Notes: generated by a model not told the origin, from the sequence alone. DNA of 64,000 bases from Strigamia acuminata (GCA_949358305.1 OX442322.1:10106001-10170000), one strand, 5' to 3'. Positions 12,201 to 23,398 are shown, counted from the first letter of the stretch. A program made the numbers and translations.

Positions 12201-13057
12201 CTCTTTGCAAAAGAGTGGTGCCTAGGTCTTGACGGCATTTTCTAGTTCTTCGTACGAATGCTGGGTGGTTGGTCAGACGATAGGTCTGGGTCAACGCATT
12301 CATTCCCTTATTTTGCATTTTTCTTGTTTTCTAGAAAAGGGTCGTCCTTAATAGTTTATTAAGTTTGAGTTCGCAGCTCGTGTTTTCGTGCGGACGGAGG
12401 TTTCCGTGGCACGTTGCCACTTGAGCGCTGGCTCGAGGACAACGAGGCGGTGAAGCCTGCCGTGTCTCAAGTTTGTTCTTTTTTGCGTTTCAAGTTTCTT
12501 CTAGTCTTCATGTATGTCATGTTCCTTGCGAGGCCATGCTCGATCAAGAGTTTTTGTCACAGTTTTCCTTTTTTCGACGACGTTTAGTTTTCGGTTCTGA
12601 GACTTCTAACCTCGGTGTTTGGTTGGACGATTGTTTTGGACCAGCGCCTTTCCTCTCTGACAAGGATTTCTGTTCTCCCATTTTTAGTTTCCGTTTAGTT
12701 TAAGCGTCTGTCTACGGGTTGACAGACTGAGTTTTCGGACAAGCTCCCGCAATGTTCTCACGTCGTTTTGGTTAGAAAACCCGTTCAGTCGGATTTTCTG
12801 AAGGTTCTTGCGTGTGCGCCACGTGTCTATTGGCGACGCCGTAGCCCCTTGGTGTCTGGACTAGGTCATCATGGCACGGCCCTTCTCTTTCTTCTCTCGT
12901 GTTCTAAGTTTCTTTTAGTGTCTATGGTTTTGCCTTCGCGACTTTCACAAAGTCAAGCTTGGCTTCGATACTTTTTCTTTCCGTGCTCTTGGTTTTGATG
13001 GGGAATTCCTTCAACAGTTTTCTGCCTTGCCTTCCCTTCTTCTTTGGCCGGCAACGC

Positions 13058-13818
13058 TGTTGCGAGCACGCGCAACATGGATTTTTTGCTATCGCAATAG
13101 CGGATTTGCTTGAATTGATCAATTATTTAAGTTTGTGTTTAGTTAATAGTGCAGCTTAAGTTTTGGCTAAATGTTAAATGAATTTCGTGTAGTTTGTGAC
13201 GTGGGAGTTATGTTTTACCTGATTTAAGCTGTCTTTCTTAAGGTAATCTTGTATTTTTCCTTTGATTCTTTGGAGTTTTACTGCTTGGATTCGTCCAAAG
13301 AGTCGCTGCTGTTAGTTCCTAAGTTAGTTCATTTATTTGAAACACTTTGGCTTAATGTATTACGGTTTTGTGCCTTTTGTAATGATTTTATACTTGAAAC
13401 TGTGTATTTTCTTGTATACGCTTTATCATTTTGTCACTAGAGGGACAATTCGCCTCTTGCGAGTGATTGTTGCCACTCGTTGCTCTAATTGTTGTAGGTT
13501 GCGCAGCAACTACACTGTGACTGTTATGTAGATTTCTAGGGTTAAGATATGTAATTTTCTCCTCTCTTTTCTGTGTACTTTTGATAGATATTAACTTTAC
13601 ATTAAATTCGGTTTGTTTATGTGTTATTTGGCATATTAGTGGTGAGTTCTTCCAGACACTTATTAGGCCACTTTGCAGGGATTTCAAGCAGGATTTCTCC
13701 TGCAATGCATCATCTCTTTTGGAGCTCATCACAAGTTCTAGTAAGTAGGTTTATTTGTTATAAGCTTTTTCTGTTGTCTTCTAGAGTGCCACACGGCCAC
13801 AAAGCATTGCTAGAAACA
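13058..13818 (+). repeat. LTR-B, 3' LTR of B2 (761 bp)
   Basis: It has the same length and sequence as the 5' LTR at 7975-8735, and is followed by the target copy CCCC (13819-13822). Confidence 0.95.
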
Positions 13819-15160
13819 CCCCTACTACACTCAGCCAGTTATATTGGGTTGCGTGGGAGAGTGTAGCTATCAGCCTCGCTAAAGATGAGAGATGCTGCAG
13901 CTGGCGGGCTCGCTTAGGAGCGGTGCGAATTGGTGATTGAAGCAATTCGCCTTGTACTGGAAAAACTCCTTGCCCTGTTGTGTGCAGGACAAACTTGTTC
14001 TGTGACAAGAAATAATGATTTATTTCTCTAAGCAAACTTTACAGACTTTCGCACAGTTGAAGGTTGAAAGCAAAAGTGTTTTAATAATCAGTTTAGATTA
14101 ATAAAGAAAACTTATTACAAGGAAATCACGTGTGCAATAATTGTAACTAAGTATAAGATCAAGAAACAGGTTAACAGAGACACCAAATGCTGAACTTGAG
14201 AATTATAAACTGAGAAACAAGTTGTAGGTGCCACCAAGGCTACAGTACAGTGTTACAAAGATTTCGTTATTTAAACAGCTCAAACAACGCTTATATTTAA
14301 AGATTTATACATTAAAGCTTACAGAAACAAATAAAGTTACTAAATCCCTACTTAATTCTAAGACTGGTGGTAAAGAATGTCGAAATACGAGAGAACGAAC
14401 ATTAGGCCGGGTCGGTAACGCTAAAACCCGGGGCAAAGTGTTCCAATTCGGTTAACGAACTCGGATAAGAACGCCAGGGCAACGTTAACTTCTACAAACC
14501 TCCCAATTTCAATGCATTGACCAAGAATAACGTTTATTAGGCAAAACATTAAAGAAACCGGGACAAATCATTCCGAAAACCGCGTTGGAGCGTAAGAAGC
14601 GGGTGTTGAGAAAACCCGAAGACAACAAGAACGAAAAGCAGAGACAATGGCCGCCAAGGCCAAAGCAAGCAGAGATGAGAATGTACCAAGAAATCTGCGG
14701 AACCACTTAGAAGGTAATGCATAACGGGAATAATTGCTAATAATTAGAGCACTAATTAATCTACAGAGTATTCTAAATACCGGAACAACAAATTTAATTA
14801 CCACAAATGACAGGCGAGAGCAGGTTCGAGCAAACCAAGATGGCGGACCCGGATCGCCTCCAACTCTCCACGAGGCCAAACGAAGCTTCTCACGGCTCAG
14901 GACTCATTCCCCGGTACTTATGACGGTAAGAAATATTTATTCTAATGCATGATCAAAGTTCCCACGACATAATCAGCAATGTGTCGTTCCAGCAAAAACC
15001 ACGAGAACCGCTTCGAGATACAGACGAGCGCCAGCCAGCCAGACTGACTCGACACCCGCGAACATGCAAACACGAGAAGGAAACGACCGTCAGATGAGTA
15101 TTTAAAGTGCAAACTATAAATAACAAGACAAATATTAAAAACCTATATTTTTTCCTACAG

Positions 15161-15419
15161 GGAATCGTCGGCCCCATGCAACCATCCGAGGCGAGCTTGC
15201 CAAATGCGCGCGCCGATCGATTTGGACACAACGAAACAAAACGACAGCTTCAAGACACGGAAAACGATCTTAACAGGTAAGAAAAACCTATCTGCTACTT
15301 GCAAATAAGCCTCCTCAGTTTTACTAACGAAAATGCACCTTTTTCAGTAACCTGTATAAGAAAAAAGGCCTCAGACTCATCACACAACCGGACTGGAAGT
15401 GGAAGAAAACGCCAAGATG
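15161..15419 (+). other. Possible two-exon small spliced frame
   Basis: After the acceptor TTTTTTCCTACAG a frame opens with ATG (15175) and runs to AAC-AG at about 15275, followed by donor GTAAGAA. After the acceptor CTTTTTCAG (about 15347) the phase continues to a TGA near 15417. The joined product would be about 57 residues, basic, and like nothing I recognise. Chance occurrence is quite possible. Confidence 0.25.
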
Positions 15420-15555
15420 ACGAGAAAATGATAATTCGGAAAGGAATTCGATCAGATAAGCTAAACTAGTTGATACCTTGCGTAGTTAATTATTTAAAAA
15501 CTTAACTTTTACTTTTTACAGAGAGATTGGAAGTTTTATCCGCTACAACAACACT

Positions 15556-15584
15556 CTCTGTTGCTAATGCTGCTAGCAACAGAG
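15556..15584. repeat. Perfect inverted repeat, 11-bp arms
   Basis: CTCTGTTGCTA and TAGCAACAGAG are separated by 7 nt and followed by TTTTTC and a G/C run. The arms contain GTTGC/GCAAC like the LTR ends here, but it is not at an LTR boundary. Confidence 0.6.
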
Positions 15585-16204
15585 TTTTTCCCGGGGGCGG
15601 GAATGGAAGAAAGAAACAAATCGATTTTCGCCTTGTTTTTAACGAATGACGTCACCACGAACCTGACTTTACATGAACCTTGGTACGAAAAACCTTCATC
15701 TTCAGCTGCGTAACTCATTCTGTTACCAAAACACCAGGCCGAAATTAAACATTAAACTAAACATAAATTACCCTAATCTAATTCCAGAAACCTCAGAAAA
15801 CACAGAAAAACCCAAGTTCCATCCGCTAAATTTTTCCGAGACACAAGATCCAATTTTTCGTCAAAAAAGGGACAAGTGCCTCGGAAAAAGAAACCCCATC
15901 TCTCGTCAGAGAGAGGTTCCCGGGAAAGGGGGAAGGAACCGACGAAGGACTGTGTACCTCAATAACCGGACAGTAAACGAAAATTAAAACAAGTATATGA
16001 AAAAATAGGAACTTTAAACGTATAAATACCACTTCAACTTTCAATTTTTCCTAGGCAGGAGGGAACTAGCGACAAAGAGTTGAATTTCCTACGTCTTAAG
16101 CGGGACGTACCTGTACACCTGATGCAAACTGGGGAAGAAAACAACGTCACGTGTCAAGACGTATTCATCTGTTCGCGCTTACATCGGTACGGAAAATAAC
16201 GAGA

Positions 16205-16705
16205 CTCGGTGACCATTCTGTGTGCGCTGACGGCACGAATCTTTTGGCGGGACTGTCCGGTACAACTGAGAGAACTCGCTCTGCTGCTGAAGAAACAACT
16301 CGACTGGAATCTTGACCGCGTCGCTTGTGAGACGGCGCACGTCTGTGTGGACACAGCCTCGTACTGTCCAACGAACTGGGCACACGAAATCCTGGAAAAT
16401 CTTGCCGAAACTCTCTCCATCGACGATCCCGAAGTGGTCGCTGCATTCCGCCATACGACGCACTCGTACTGGGCGAATCTGAGACGAATTTCGCCATCCC
16501 GAGCAGCAATTCTCGATTTGACCGACAGCCACACGCATTGCGCTTGTGAATGCGCTGGCTTCACACGATGCGTCTGTCGTCACTAAGCGCTGGCAGCCTC
16601 CACTGCAATTACCGATCTTGTTTCCGAAAATGGCGGCGATGTCGAACTCACGGCAACCTGACGACACTTGGCTAGCATCCTGGTCAAGCAAAACGGCACC
16701 AACTT
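16205..16705 (-). mobile_element. Leader of truncated B element, B4
   Basis: On the minus strand this follows the B leader from the PBS (16677-16701) to sense GTCACCGAG. There it stops matching the other B copies, which continue TTTGGAAGAG. The remaining interior, the leader motif and the 3' LTR are absent. The abrupt end is a deletion or rearrangement boundary. Confidence 0.85.
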
Positions 16706-17478
16706 TGTTTCTAGCAGTGCTTGAAGACCGTGTTGCACTCTAGAAGACATTTGAAAATGGTTAAAATAAATAACCCTATTTACCAGAACTTGTGAAGAAT
16801 CCCAAAGAAGAAAGTCCATTACAGGAAAAAACCTTGATGTGAAACCTGTAAAGTGAGCTGTGAACATGTTGGGACAATTCAATACTATTGTGCTCAAGTT
16901 AGCACACAAAAACGAATTTATTGTAAGGTTAAAATCTATCAAAACATTACACATAAGAGAGGAGAAAATCAACGTTACTTAGGACTAGAAAAAACATATA
17001 ACAAGTCAGAGTAGTTGCTGCGCAACCTACAACAATTAGAGCAGCGGCTCTTAGCAACGAGTGGCAACAATCACTCGCAAGAGGCGGATTGTCCCTCTAG
17101 TGACAAAATGATAAAGCGTATACAAGAAAATACACAGTTTCGAGTATAAAATCATTACAAAAGGCACAAAACCGTAATAAATTAAGACAAAGTGTTTCAA
17201 ATAAATAAACTAACTTAGGAACTAACAACAGCAACTCTTTGGACGAATCCAAGCAGTAAAACTCCAAAGAATCAAAGAAAAGATACAAGATTACCTTAAA
17301 AAAGACAGCTTAAATCAGGTAAAACATAACTCCCACGTCACAAACTACACGAAATTCATTTAACCTTTAGCCAAAACTTAAGCTGCACTATTAACTAAAC
17401 ACAAACTTAAATTAATGATTAATCAAAGCAAATCCGCTATTGCGATAGCAAAAATCCATGTTGCGCGTGCTCGCAACA
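16706..17478 (-). repeat. LTR-B, 5' LTR of B4 (773 bp)
   Basis: It is a full-length LTR on the minus strand, with a PBS on its left. On its right, CAGT (17479-17482) and then LTR-C sequence from about base 617 of that LTR show that B4 inserted into a C LTR. No second CAGT copy is present at 16204. Confidence 0.92.
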
Positions 17479-18614
17479 CAGTTGGTACAACGAGCCTCGT
17501 TTTCGGTTGAGAGTTAATTTGATTCAGAATAAGATTTGCTCGAATTAAGTTTTTACTGTATGATTTTATTACGATTTCGAATTGATTAGCTGATTATTTC
17601 TTCGTTGTTTTGTGTTTCGGATAAGATTTAATCGTTTAGTCGGGTGTCACGTGATTTGAGACATCGTGCATCTTTTCGGTCGAGTTCGGGTTTTATAACT
17701 CGCCCGCGAATAGCATTGGGTTTGGTGCGGGAGATGGGAATTTAATTCCGTGCTATGCAATAGATTTATTAAATGCGCACAAGGAGTGTTGAGGATGCAT
17801 TATTTGAATTCTTTATTTGTATTAAAACAGTGACCAAGTCCGGGATGCGAGAATTGCGATTGATTAGATTACGTCTCCGTTTACATTGATTAGGCGACGT
17901 CTCGTGGCGAAATGTAGCAGTTTTCGGGTTTTCGAGATTTCCATTCAATGTTCATTGAGGTTTTAGATTTTTAAGGGTTTGCACCTTCTTTCTATTTATT
18001 TCGCTGTATTAAATAATCATTAGTGTTTGAGTTATTTATATGCACGATTTTCGATATTAAAAATAAGTTTTTTGGTGTAATTTGAACTCTCAACGGCCGT
18101 TCTTGTTCTGTTGTACGGAGGCCGTTTTGAGACATTGGGTTTTTGATATATTGTTGTTTATTTTATTAGTAGTGTACTCGTGTTGACGTTTATTGTTATT
18201 AGAGTCCGTGGCACGAGTTTATACATTGTAAGAACAGTTATAGTTTTGATTTGAACGATTAAACATCGTTTTATTTTCGTTCGCAAATAAGAACGAGTGT
18301 TTCTTTTCGTTTGCACACGAGCGCGAGATTCGAATCTACGCCATCTTTGATTTGCGAAAGACGATATTGATATTCGAGCCCGAATATCCGCCAACAGTCA
18401 TGTTTAGAGCAAAAGCCAGGTTCTCGAGTTTCGGTCGACATGGAGAGGACAATGAGGGCCAAGTCAGAAAACATGAGATGCGTTATCAGATGTCAGAATG
18501 GTTTCAATCGAGTCGAGTAGTTAAAAGTGCTGTGCGAAGATTTGATCGCTCGAATGTTTATTACGAGGTGCGTGAGTTGCCGGTTCTTGCAGCAATCACT
18601 GCTTGCTGGCAACA
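17479..18614 (+). repeat. LTR-C, C1, missing its first 616 bp
   Basis: It matches the last two-thirds of the 1752-bp C LTRs at 23399-25150 and 39760-41511, with scattered differences, so it is an older or diverged copy. It ends GCTTGCTGGCAACA and is followed by CGGG and the RNase H frame of F. Its first part should lie beyond the missing half of B4. Whether it is a solo LTR or one end of an element cannot be told here. Confidence 0.88.
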
Positions 18615-18648
18615 CGGGGACTCGCATCGCAATACACTTCTAAACTTA
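18615..18648 (-). pseudogene. BEL/Pao polyprotein F, start of RNase H (fragment)
   Basis: About 30 bases on the minus strand continue the frame of the F fragment at 19815-21759 once the TRIM and one ACTTA copy are set aside. They encode the YCDAS motif of BEL RNase H with its first catalytic aspartate. The frame stops at the C LTR (CGGG at 18615-18618). The rest of RNase H and the integrase of F are not in the window. Confidence 0.8.
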
Positions 18649-19135
18649 TGTTGGTCTAAAGACCGTGTTTTTATCGATGAATATGTTTAGTCTCTATTGA
18701 TTTCGATGTTACCTTTTATTTAGCGATGTCTCATATGTAATTCCATACTCTTGTCTTGTTCTTATATGATTTATTCTATCACCAAGTGATTTGTTCTCAA
18801 TTAATGCTAATTTCCGGCACCAGAGTGCCACCACCACTGTTATCTGAATCCAACATGGCGGAACACACAGGTGTGTGTCTTCTAGCTATTTCTCCAATGT
18901 GTAATGTATATTTTCGTTTTATTAAAGTGTATATTTTATTTAAGCTTTGTGTTTATGTTTAAGCACCTTCTGTGCAAGTTTTCCAGCGCATATAAGCGGC
19001 ATTAGGCCGCGCGCTTTCACGAAACGAATCGCGAACGTTCGTGCGCGAAGCACGACGCCATTTTGCGTTGCTTCGCACTTTGCAAACACGCTTCCCGTCA
19101 GTTATTCAACTGATTTCGCGCACTCCTCTGCTACA
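18649..19135 (+). repeat. LTR-G, 5' LTR of the TRIM
   Basis: It starts TGTTGGTCTAAAGACC, with a GGTCT/AGACC stem, and ends CCTCTGCTACA. It holds a TATA-like CATATAAG near 18984 and a YY1-like AACATGGCGG at 18852-18861. Confidence 0.93.
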
Positions 19136-19136
19136 T

Positions 19137-19154
19137 TGGTAGCAGAGGATGGTT
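19137..19154 (+). other. Primer binding site for initiator tRNA-Met
   Basis: TGGTAGCAGAGGATGGTT is complementary, by my recall of the metazoan initiator tRNA-Met, to its 3' end (AACCATCCTCTGCTACCA). It begins 1 nt after the LTR. Together with the LTR end it forms a 10-bp hairpin (CCTCTGCTAC / GTAGCAGAGG). Confidence 0.85.
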
Positions 19155-19315
19155 GTCACGTACATTTGCGCTGGCGACGCGGGAATCGTCGGTTGTGTGT
19201 AAAGGAGCTTTTCTGGTTGAAAGGTGCGTACCTGTACGGGGAGTTAAAACACGATCATTTCGGAAACCAAACTTCCAGTATACGTTTGTCTTGTCCCCTG
19301 ATAAATATTTTCATC

Positions 19316-19327
19316 GAAGAGGGGATT
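19316..19327 (+). other. Polypurine tract of the TRIM
   Basis: GAAGAGGGGATT lies directly before the 3' LTR, in the place expected for the plus-strand primer. Confidence 0.75.
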
Positions 19328-19814
19328 TGTTGGTCTAAAGACCGTGTTTTTATCGATGAATATGTTTAGTCTCTATTGATTTCGATGTTACCTTTTATTT
19401 AGCGATGTCTCATATGTAATTCCATACTCTTGTCTTGTTCTTATATGATTTATTCTATCACCAAGTGATTTGTTCTCAATTAATGCTAATTTCCGGCACC
19501 AGAGTGCCACCACCACTGTTATCTGAATCCAACATGGCGGAACACACAGGTGTGTGTCTTCTAGCTATTTCTCCAATGTGTAATGTATATTTTCGTTTTA
19601 TTAAAGTGTATATTTTATTTAAGCTTTGTGTTTATGTTTAAGCACCTTCTGTGCAAGTTTTCCAGCGCATATAAGCGGCATTAGGCCGCGCGCTTTCACG
19701 AAACGAATCGCGAACGTTCGTGCGCGAAGCACGACGCCATTTTGCGTTGCTTCGCACTTTGCAAACACGCTTCCCGTCAGTTATTCAACTGATTTCGCGC
19801 ACTCCTCTGCTACA
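19328..19814 (+). repeat. LTR-G, 3' LTR of the TRIM
   Basis: It appears identical to 18649-19135, suggesting recent insertion, and is followed by the target copy ACTTA. Confidence 0.93.
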
Positions 19815-21759
19815 ACTTAGACCTTCACCCGAATACGTGCCCACCCATCTCTGCACCTTTACTTCTTTCAGATGTTGAAGGTCGGCATACCAACGAGCAA
19901 CCTGAGCACGGTCGTCGTCCGGTAACACCTGGTCCCAGGCGAAAGCTCGGCCCCAGAAGCTCTGCATCAGCAGCTTCATCGGCAAAATGATCGCGGCCAG
20001 GAAACCTAACGGGTCAAACAGGGACGCGACGAGCGAGAGAACTCCTCGCCTAGTGCAAGGAACCTCATCAAACTCGGGAACTCGAAAAAGAATCGCGTCT
20101 TGCTGGACGTCCCAGAGAATTCCCAGCATTTTAATAACACCGAGATTCTCGAACGAATCAGCTCTCATATGGAACCCTTCCTCTTTCAGGGAACCAAAGA
20201 CTTCACCATTCGACGCTGCCCACTTAACTAGCGGTAACTTTGCGGCGTCGAGAATATTGCGTAAATTCACACAATGAGCAACAGCTGCTGGCGGACGATC
20301 AGCGCCAGACGTAAGGTCGTCCATGAAGATACCCTTATCGAGAGCATCCGCCTCTTTCGGGTGTGAGGCAGCATGAAGTTGCCCTTGCGCACGAATCGTT
20401 GCGCAAAGTAAAAATGGTGAGGAGTTTACACCAAACGGAACCACCGTCATCCGTAGGACAACCAAGTTGTCCCACAGGTTTCGCCACGAATACACGTCGG
20501 CGAAATATCCATCCGCCACCCAAAGAAAGCGCAAGAAATTGCGATGCTTCGGATCGATCGATACTTGCAGAAATGCCTGTTTGATGTCGGCAATGATAGC
20601 AATGCACATCAAACGAAACCTAATCAAAACCCGGATGATATCGGGATTGAGAGACGGCCCAGGGTATAAACAGTCATTGAGCGACCGCGCGCTCTTCTTT
20701 GAAGAAGAGGCGTTAAAAACGACCCTGAACTTCGTGGTCTCACGGTCCTCCTTAATAACAGGGTGATGTGGGATATTGTAAACCCCTTCTGTCCAGAAAC
20801 GTTCGGCCGGAGGAACCACTTTGGCATGATCCTCGCGAACATATGCCCACATCGCGTCATGATAGCGTTTCTTGTGGTCGGTACTCGCATCTATGCGCTT
20901 CAGCGTATTGGAAAGCTGCGTGACTGCCAGCTCCCAATTGGACTCGAGTCCGGTAACATGCTCATTAAAAGGTAAGCGTACCTGGTAACGACCGTCTTCG
21001 AGGCGAACAGTGGACTGTTCGAATCGATCTCGAACGAAATCAGAATCGCGCTCTCCTGCACGAATACCCACAGCTTCAAGTGACCATAGGCGTTCCAGCT
21101 CTTTGTCAGGAGAAACGTCGCACGTCGCACAGCAAGCTACTGAAGACGTGTCATCGAGAAGCAAATCCGCAGATCCAGCTGCACCCAACAAAATCCATCC
21201 GAATATGGTGTTAATCAACCCGGACGACTGGTCGAGTCGCTTGCAACCGTTTAGACAGACCTGCCACCAAACATCAACCCCTAACAGGACGTCAATGTGC
21301 TGGGCGGTCGACGGTAAGTCCTCGGCCAACTCAAGACCTAGGGCTTTGACCTTCTCAATGGTCTCGGCGTGAACGATTCCCGACACCTGCGGAAGATGTT
21401 CCACACTCAGAGCGGACACTGTGATGTTTTTCGCGTTATGGCGAGACTTCAGACGTATAGAGAAAACGTCGTAATCTGTCGGCACTGGATCACGCTCATT
21501 AAAGCGCTGAGTAGAAGCGTGCACGACACCACATCGTCGCAACTTAATGCGATCTGCCAAGCTCTTTAGAATGTAGGAGCGATGGCTTCCTGGGTCCAGC
21601 ATGCCTCGAATGCGATGCGACCCACCTGACTTAGTGGTCAGTTCTGCTGAAAAGATCATCAGCTGCAAAGATGAAGCAACGGACAATGTAACGTTCGTAA
21701 CGACCTGCAATTCCCTTGGTCTGTCTTGAAGAACAGGAGATTTGTCCTTAGCACCCCGA
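19815..21759 (-). pseudogene. BEL/Pao polyprotein F, protease to RT
   Basis: An open minus-strand frame begins just before the protease and runs through reverse transcriptase to the RNase H boundary. In order it shows the SLQLMIF block, the protease with DPGSHRSYI, the IADIKQAFLQV block, the RT catalytic motif as FMDD (YMDD in A and E), and the conserved region that ends in VGTYSGEGLS. Upstream it is cut by the 3' LTR of E (CCGA at 21756-21759). Downstream it is cut by the TRIM and then by C1. There are no internal stops. It is the oldest element in the nest, since E lies inside it, yet it is still open. Its gag, integrase and LTRs are absent. Confidence 0.9.
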
Positions 21760-23331
21760 TGTAGCAAACAACCTTGGATCTCACAGGAAAAAACTGGCGA
21801 ATTGGTCACCAAACTCTGGAAACCGCCCGAGACTGTATAGTGGTTGAAGAGACAAGTTGAAATCCTCTCTCTGAGCATAAGCCTAACTTGAAGAAGTGTT
21901 AGGCCTGACTGCATGAAACTAGGCCTGACTGCATTTAGATAAAGTGATTGGCAAAACCTCTTTAGCTGCTGGGTAGAAATTCCGGGCTCCCAGGGAGGAG
22001 GAGAGCAGGCAAAGCTCTCTACTCACAAGCCATCATGTTTATTGAAGTAAAAGAAACCCAGGAATAAATTATCCAAAGAAGGAGGAAAAATATCAACTGG
22101 ATTTAATACTTAACAACTGATAACAACTGTTGCTTCTTTAGCAACCTACTCTTAACAACTGGTCACCTGATTACAATAAATGTCAGTGACCAAACAATAC
22201 AGATTTGAATAATAACAATAGTGCCAACAAGGTTTCCGTATTTCTACAACAGATGTCAAACTTAACATAAGTAAAGGCAAAACTTAACCTAACACCTTGA
22301 TAACATTATGACCTGTGCAAACAGCACTTCACTTAAACTTAACAGATAATTCAAAGGCTAAAACTAACATTAGTTACACTCAAAACACAATGCTTAGCCC
22401 AAACCCAATCACCACCAACAGAGGGCGCAACGTGTCACAGTTTTAACCCCTTAACAACCATGCAATAACAAAGGTAAAAGCTTAGATTAATAACAACTAA
22501 TATTGGTAAATATACAAACAATAACTAGTATATATTCCCTACGTCCAGGTTCCAATAAAACCCCAAAAGAAACAATAACAGGGCACCAGTGCAGCACCAA
22601 ATCTAAGATGGCGACCATGCAACTGCCAAAATGACGTGAATGGAGCCAGACAAGGTCGCGAGCGACTCACAGGCCTTCTCAACGATGGATCTGCGTCCTA
22701 GAACGGTTAGTACAGCTTTCCCAGTGCTTGGACATTGAAACCCGACCGATTCAACTCATTTGCAGGACCCATACGACCACGAGAGGCGTCGCAAGGCGTG
22801 CGCTCACGCCCGACGCTCGCAAACGCTCACAAACGATGTCCAACGTCCATCCAGCGACCCAAGACACCTGTGGACTACCTTAAACACCAATACAAGTTAG
22901 TATAAATTAAATTACCAGTGAAACAAGCACTAAAACTGCAATTGTGCTTATTTCAAGTTCTCCCGTTTCCCAGCTCACTTATGCTATGGCGGCCATCTTG
23001 CCGATGCACGCCTATCTCTCTCACAAGTGAACTGGAAACAGGAGAAAACTTATAAATACTAGAAATAACACAAACAAGTGAAAAAGACACATAAAACAAT
23101 GCCAAAAGACTAAAAACACAACTTTCAAACATTCCAGGTGTGGCAGGCGAACTGACAACCCCCTTGAACTTCCAGGATCGTGACAACAAGGCAACAAACC
23201 AACTGGACATGTCAGATATGAGTTGCAAATCTATTCAAACTTGACAACAAAATTAAAAAGCCTTTTCTCTCTTTCTGAAGATAAACAACGTGAAATCTTC
23301 AGATCTTTTTGTTGCGTTCTTGCTCGCAACA
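21760..23331 (-). repeat. LTR-D, 3' LTR of element E (1572 bp)
   Basis: In sense orientation it starts TGTTGCG, 8 nt, CGCAACA and ends TTTGCTACA. On its right are the pre-LTR tract and stop codon of the E polyprotein. On its left is F coding sequence after CCGA. It resembles 5194-6772 with many small differences, so D2 and E are not a single insertion. Confidence 0.92.
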
Positions 23332-23398
23332 TCGCTGCCAGCCGAAAAAGAAGCGGACAGCCGGCCTAAGCGACTCGACCACGCTAGTCCAGCTCCAA
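23332..23398 (-). pseudogene. Last codons and pre-LTR tract of element E
   Basis: After the C element and one CCAA copy are set aside, the E frame at 41512-44048 continues here for a few codons to TAG (23384-23386). It ends like the A polyproteins. Between the stop and the LTR lies the sense pyrimidine tract CTTCTTTTTCGGCTGGCAGC. CCAA at 23395-23398 is the target copy of the C insertion. Confidence 0.88.

Larger units (their letters stand above)
7975..13818 (+). mobile_element. Complete pol-less B element, B2 (5.8 kb)
   Basis: Two apparently identical 761-bp LTRs bound a 4.3-kb interior, with CCCC on each side (7971-7974 and 13819-13822). The PBS is at 8740-8764 and the leader motif at 9280-9292. 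A pyrimidine tract and GGCCGGCAACGC precede the 3' LTR. The interior has only short frames, none resembling gag, protease, RT or integrase. The same interior recurs in B5 and in the B1/B3 halves, so this is a conserved non-autonomous family (LARD-like) rather than one random deletion. Mobilisation by BEL polyproteins in trans is inferred from the shared cis signals. Confidence 0.9.
13823..16204. other. Unassigned region between B2 and truncated B4
   Basis: It matches none of the five LTR families or the polyproteins. The plus strand carries several splice-like signals: donors GTAAG near 14928 and 15276, and pyrimidine-CAG acceptors near 15160, 15347 and 15521. An 11-bp hairpin lies at 15556-15584. 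Only short frames are present. It could be more of the D2 interior, host DNA beside a rearrangement breakpoint, or an unknown element. At the right edge it joins B sequence abruptly at about 16205. Confidence 0.5.
18649..19814 (+). mobile_element. TRIM element G (1166 bp) with tRNA-iMet primer site
   Basis: Two apparently identical 487-bp LTRs (18649-19135 and 19328-19814) enclose only 192 bp. A 5-bp target duplication, ACTTA, flanks it (18644-18648 and 19815-19819). The interior has a PBS just after the LTR, a purine tract before the 3' LTR, and no frame. This is the structure of a terminal-repeat retrotransposon in miniature. The PBS and the 5-bp duplication differ from the BEL-type elements around it, so an unrelated element, for example Gypsy or Copia, probably mobilised it. 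It interrupts the F polyprotein at the RT/RNase H boundary. Confidence 0.93.

Noticed and set aside
13978-14040. Possible minus-strand LTR end (ACACAACA) in the unassigned region
   Set aside because: No primer site follows, no second copy is present in the window, and no target duplication could be matched.
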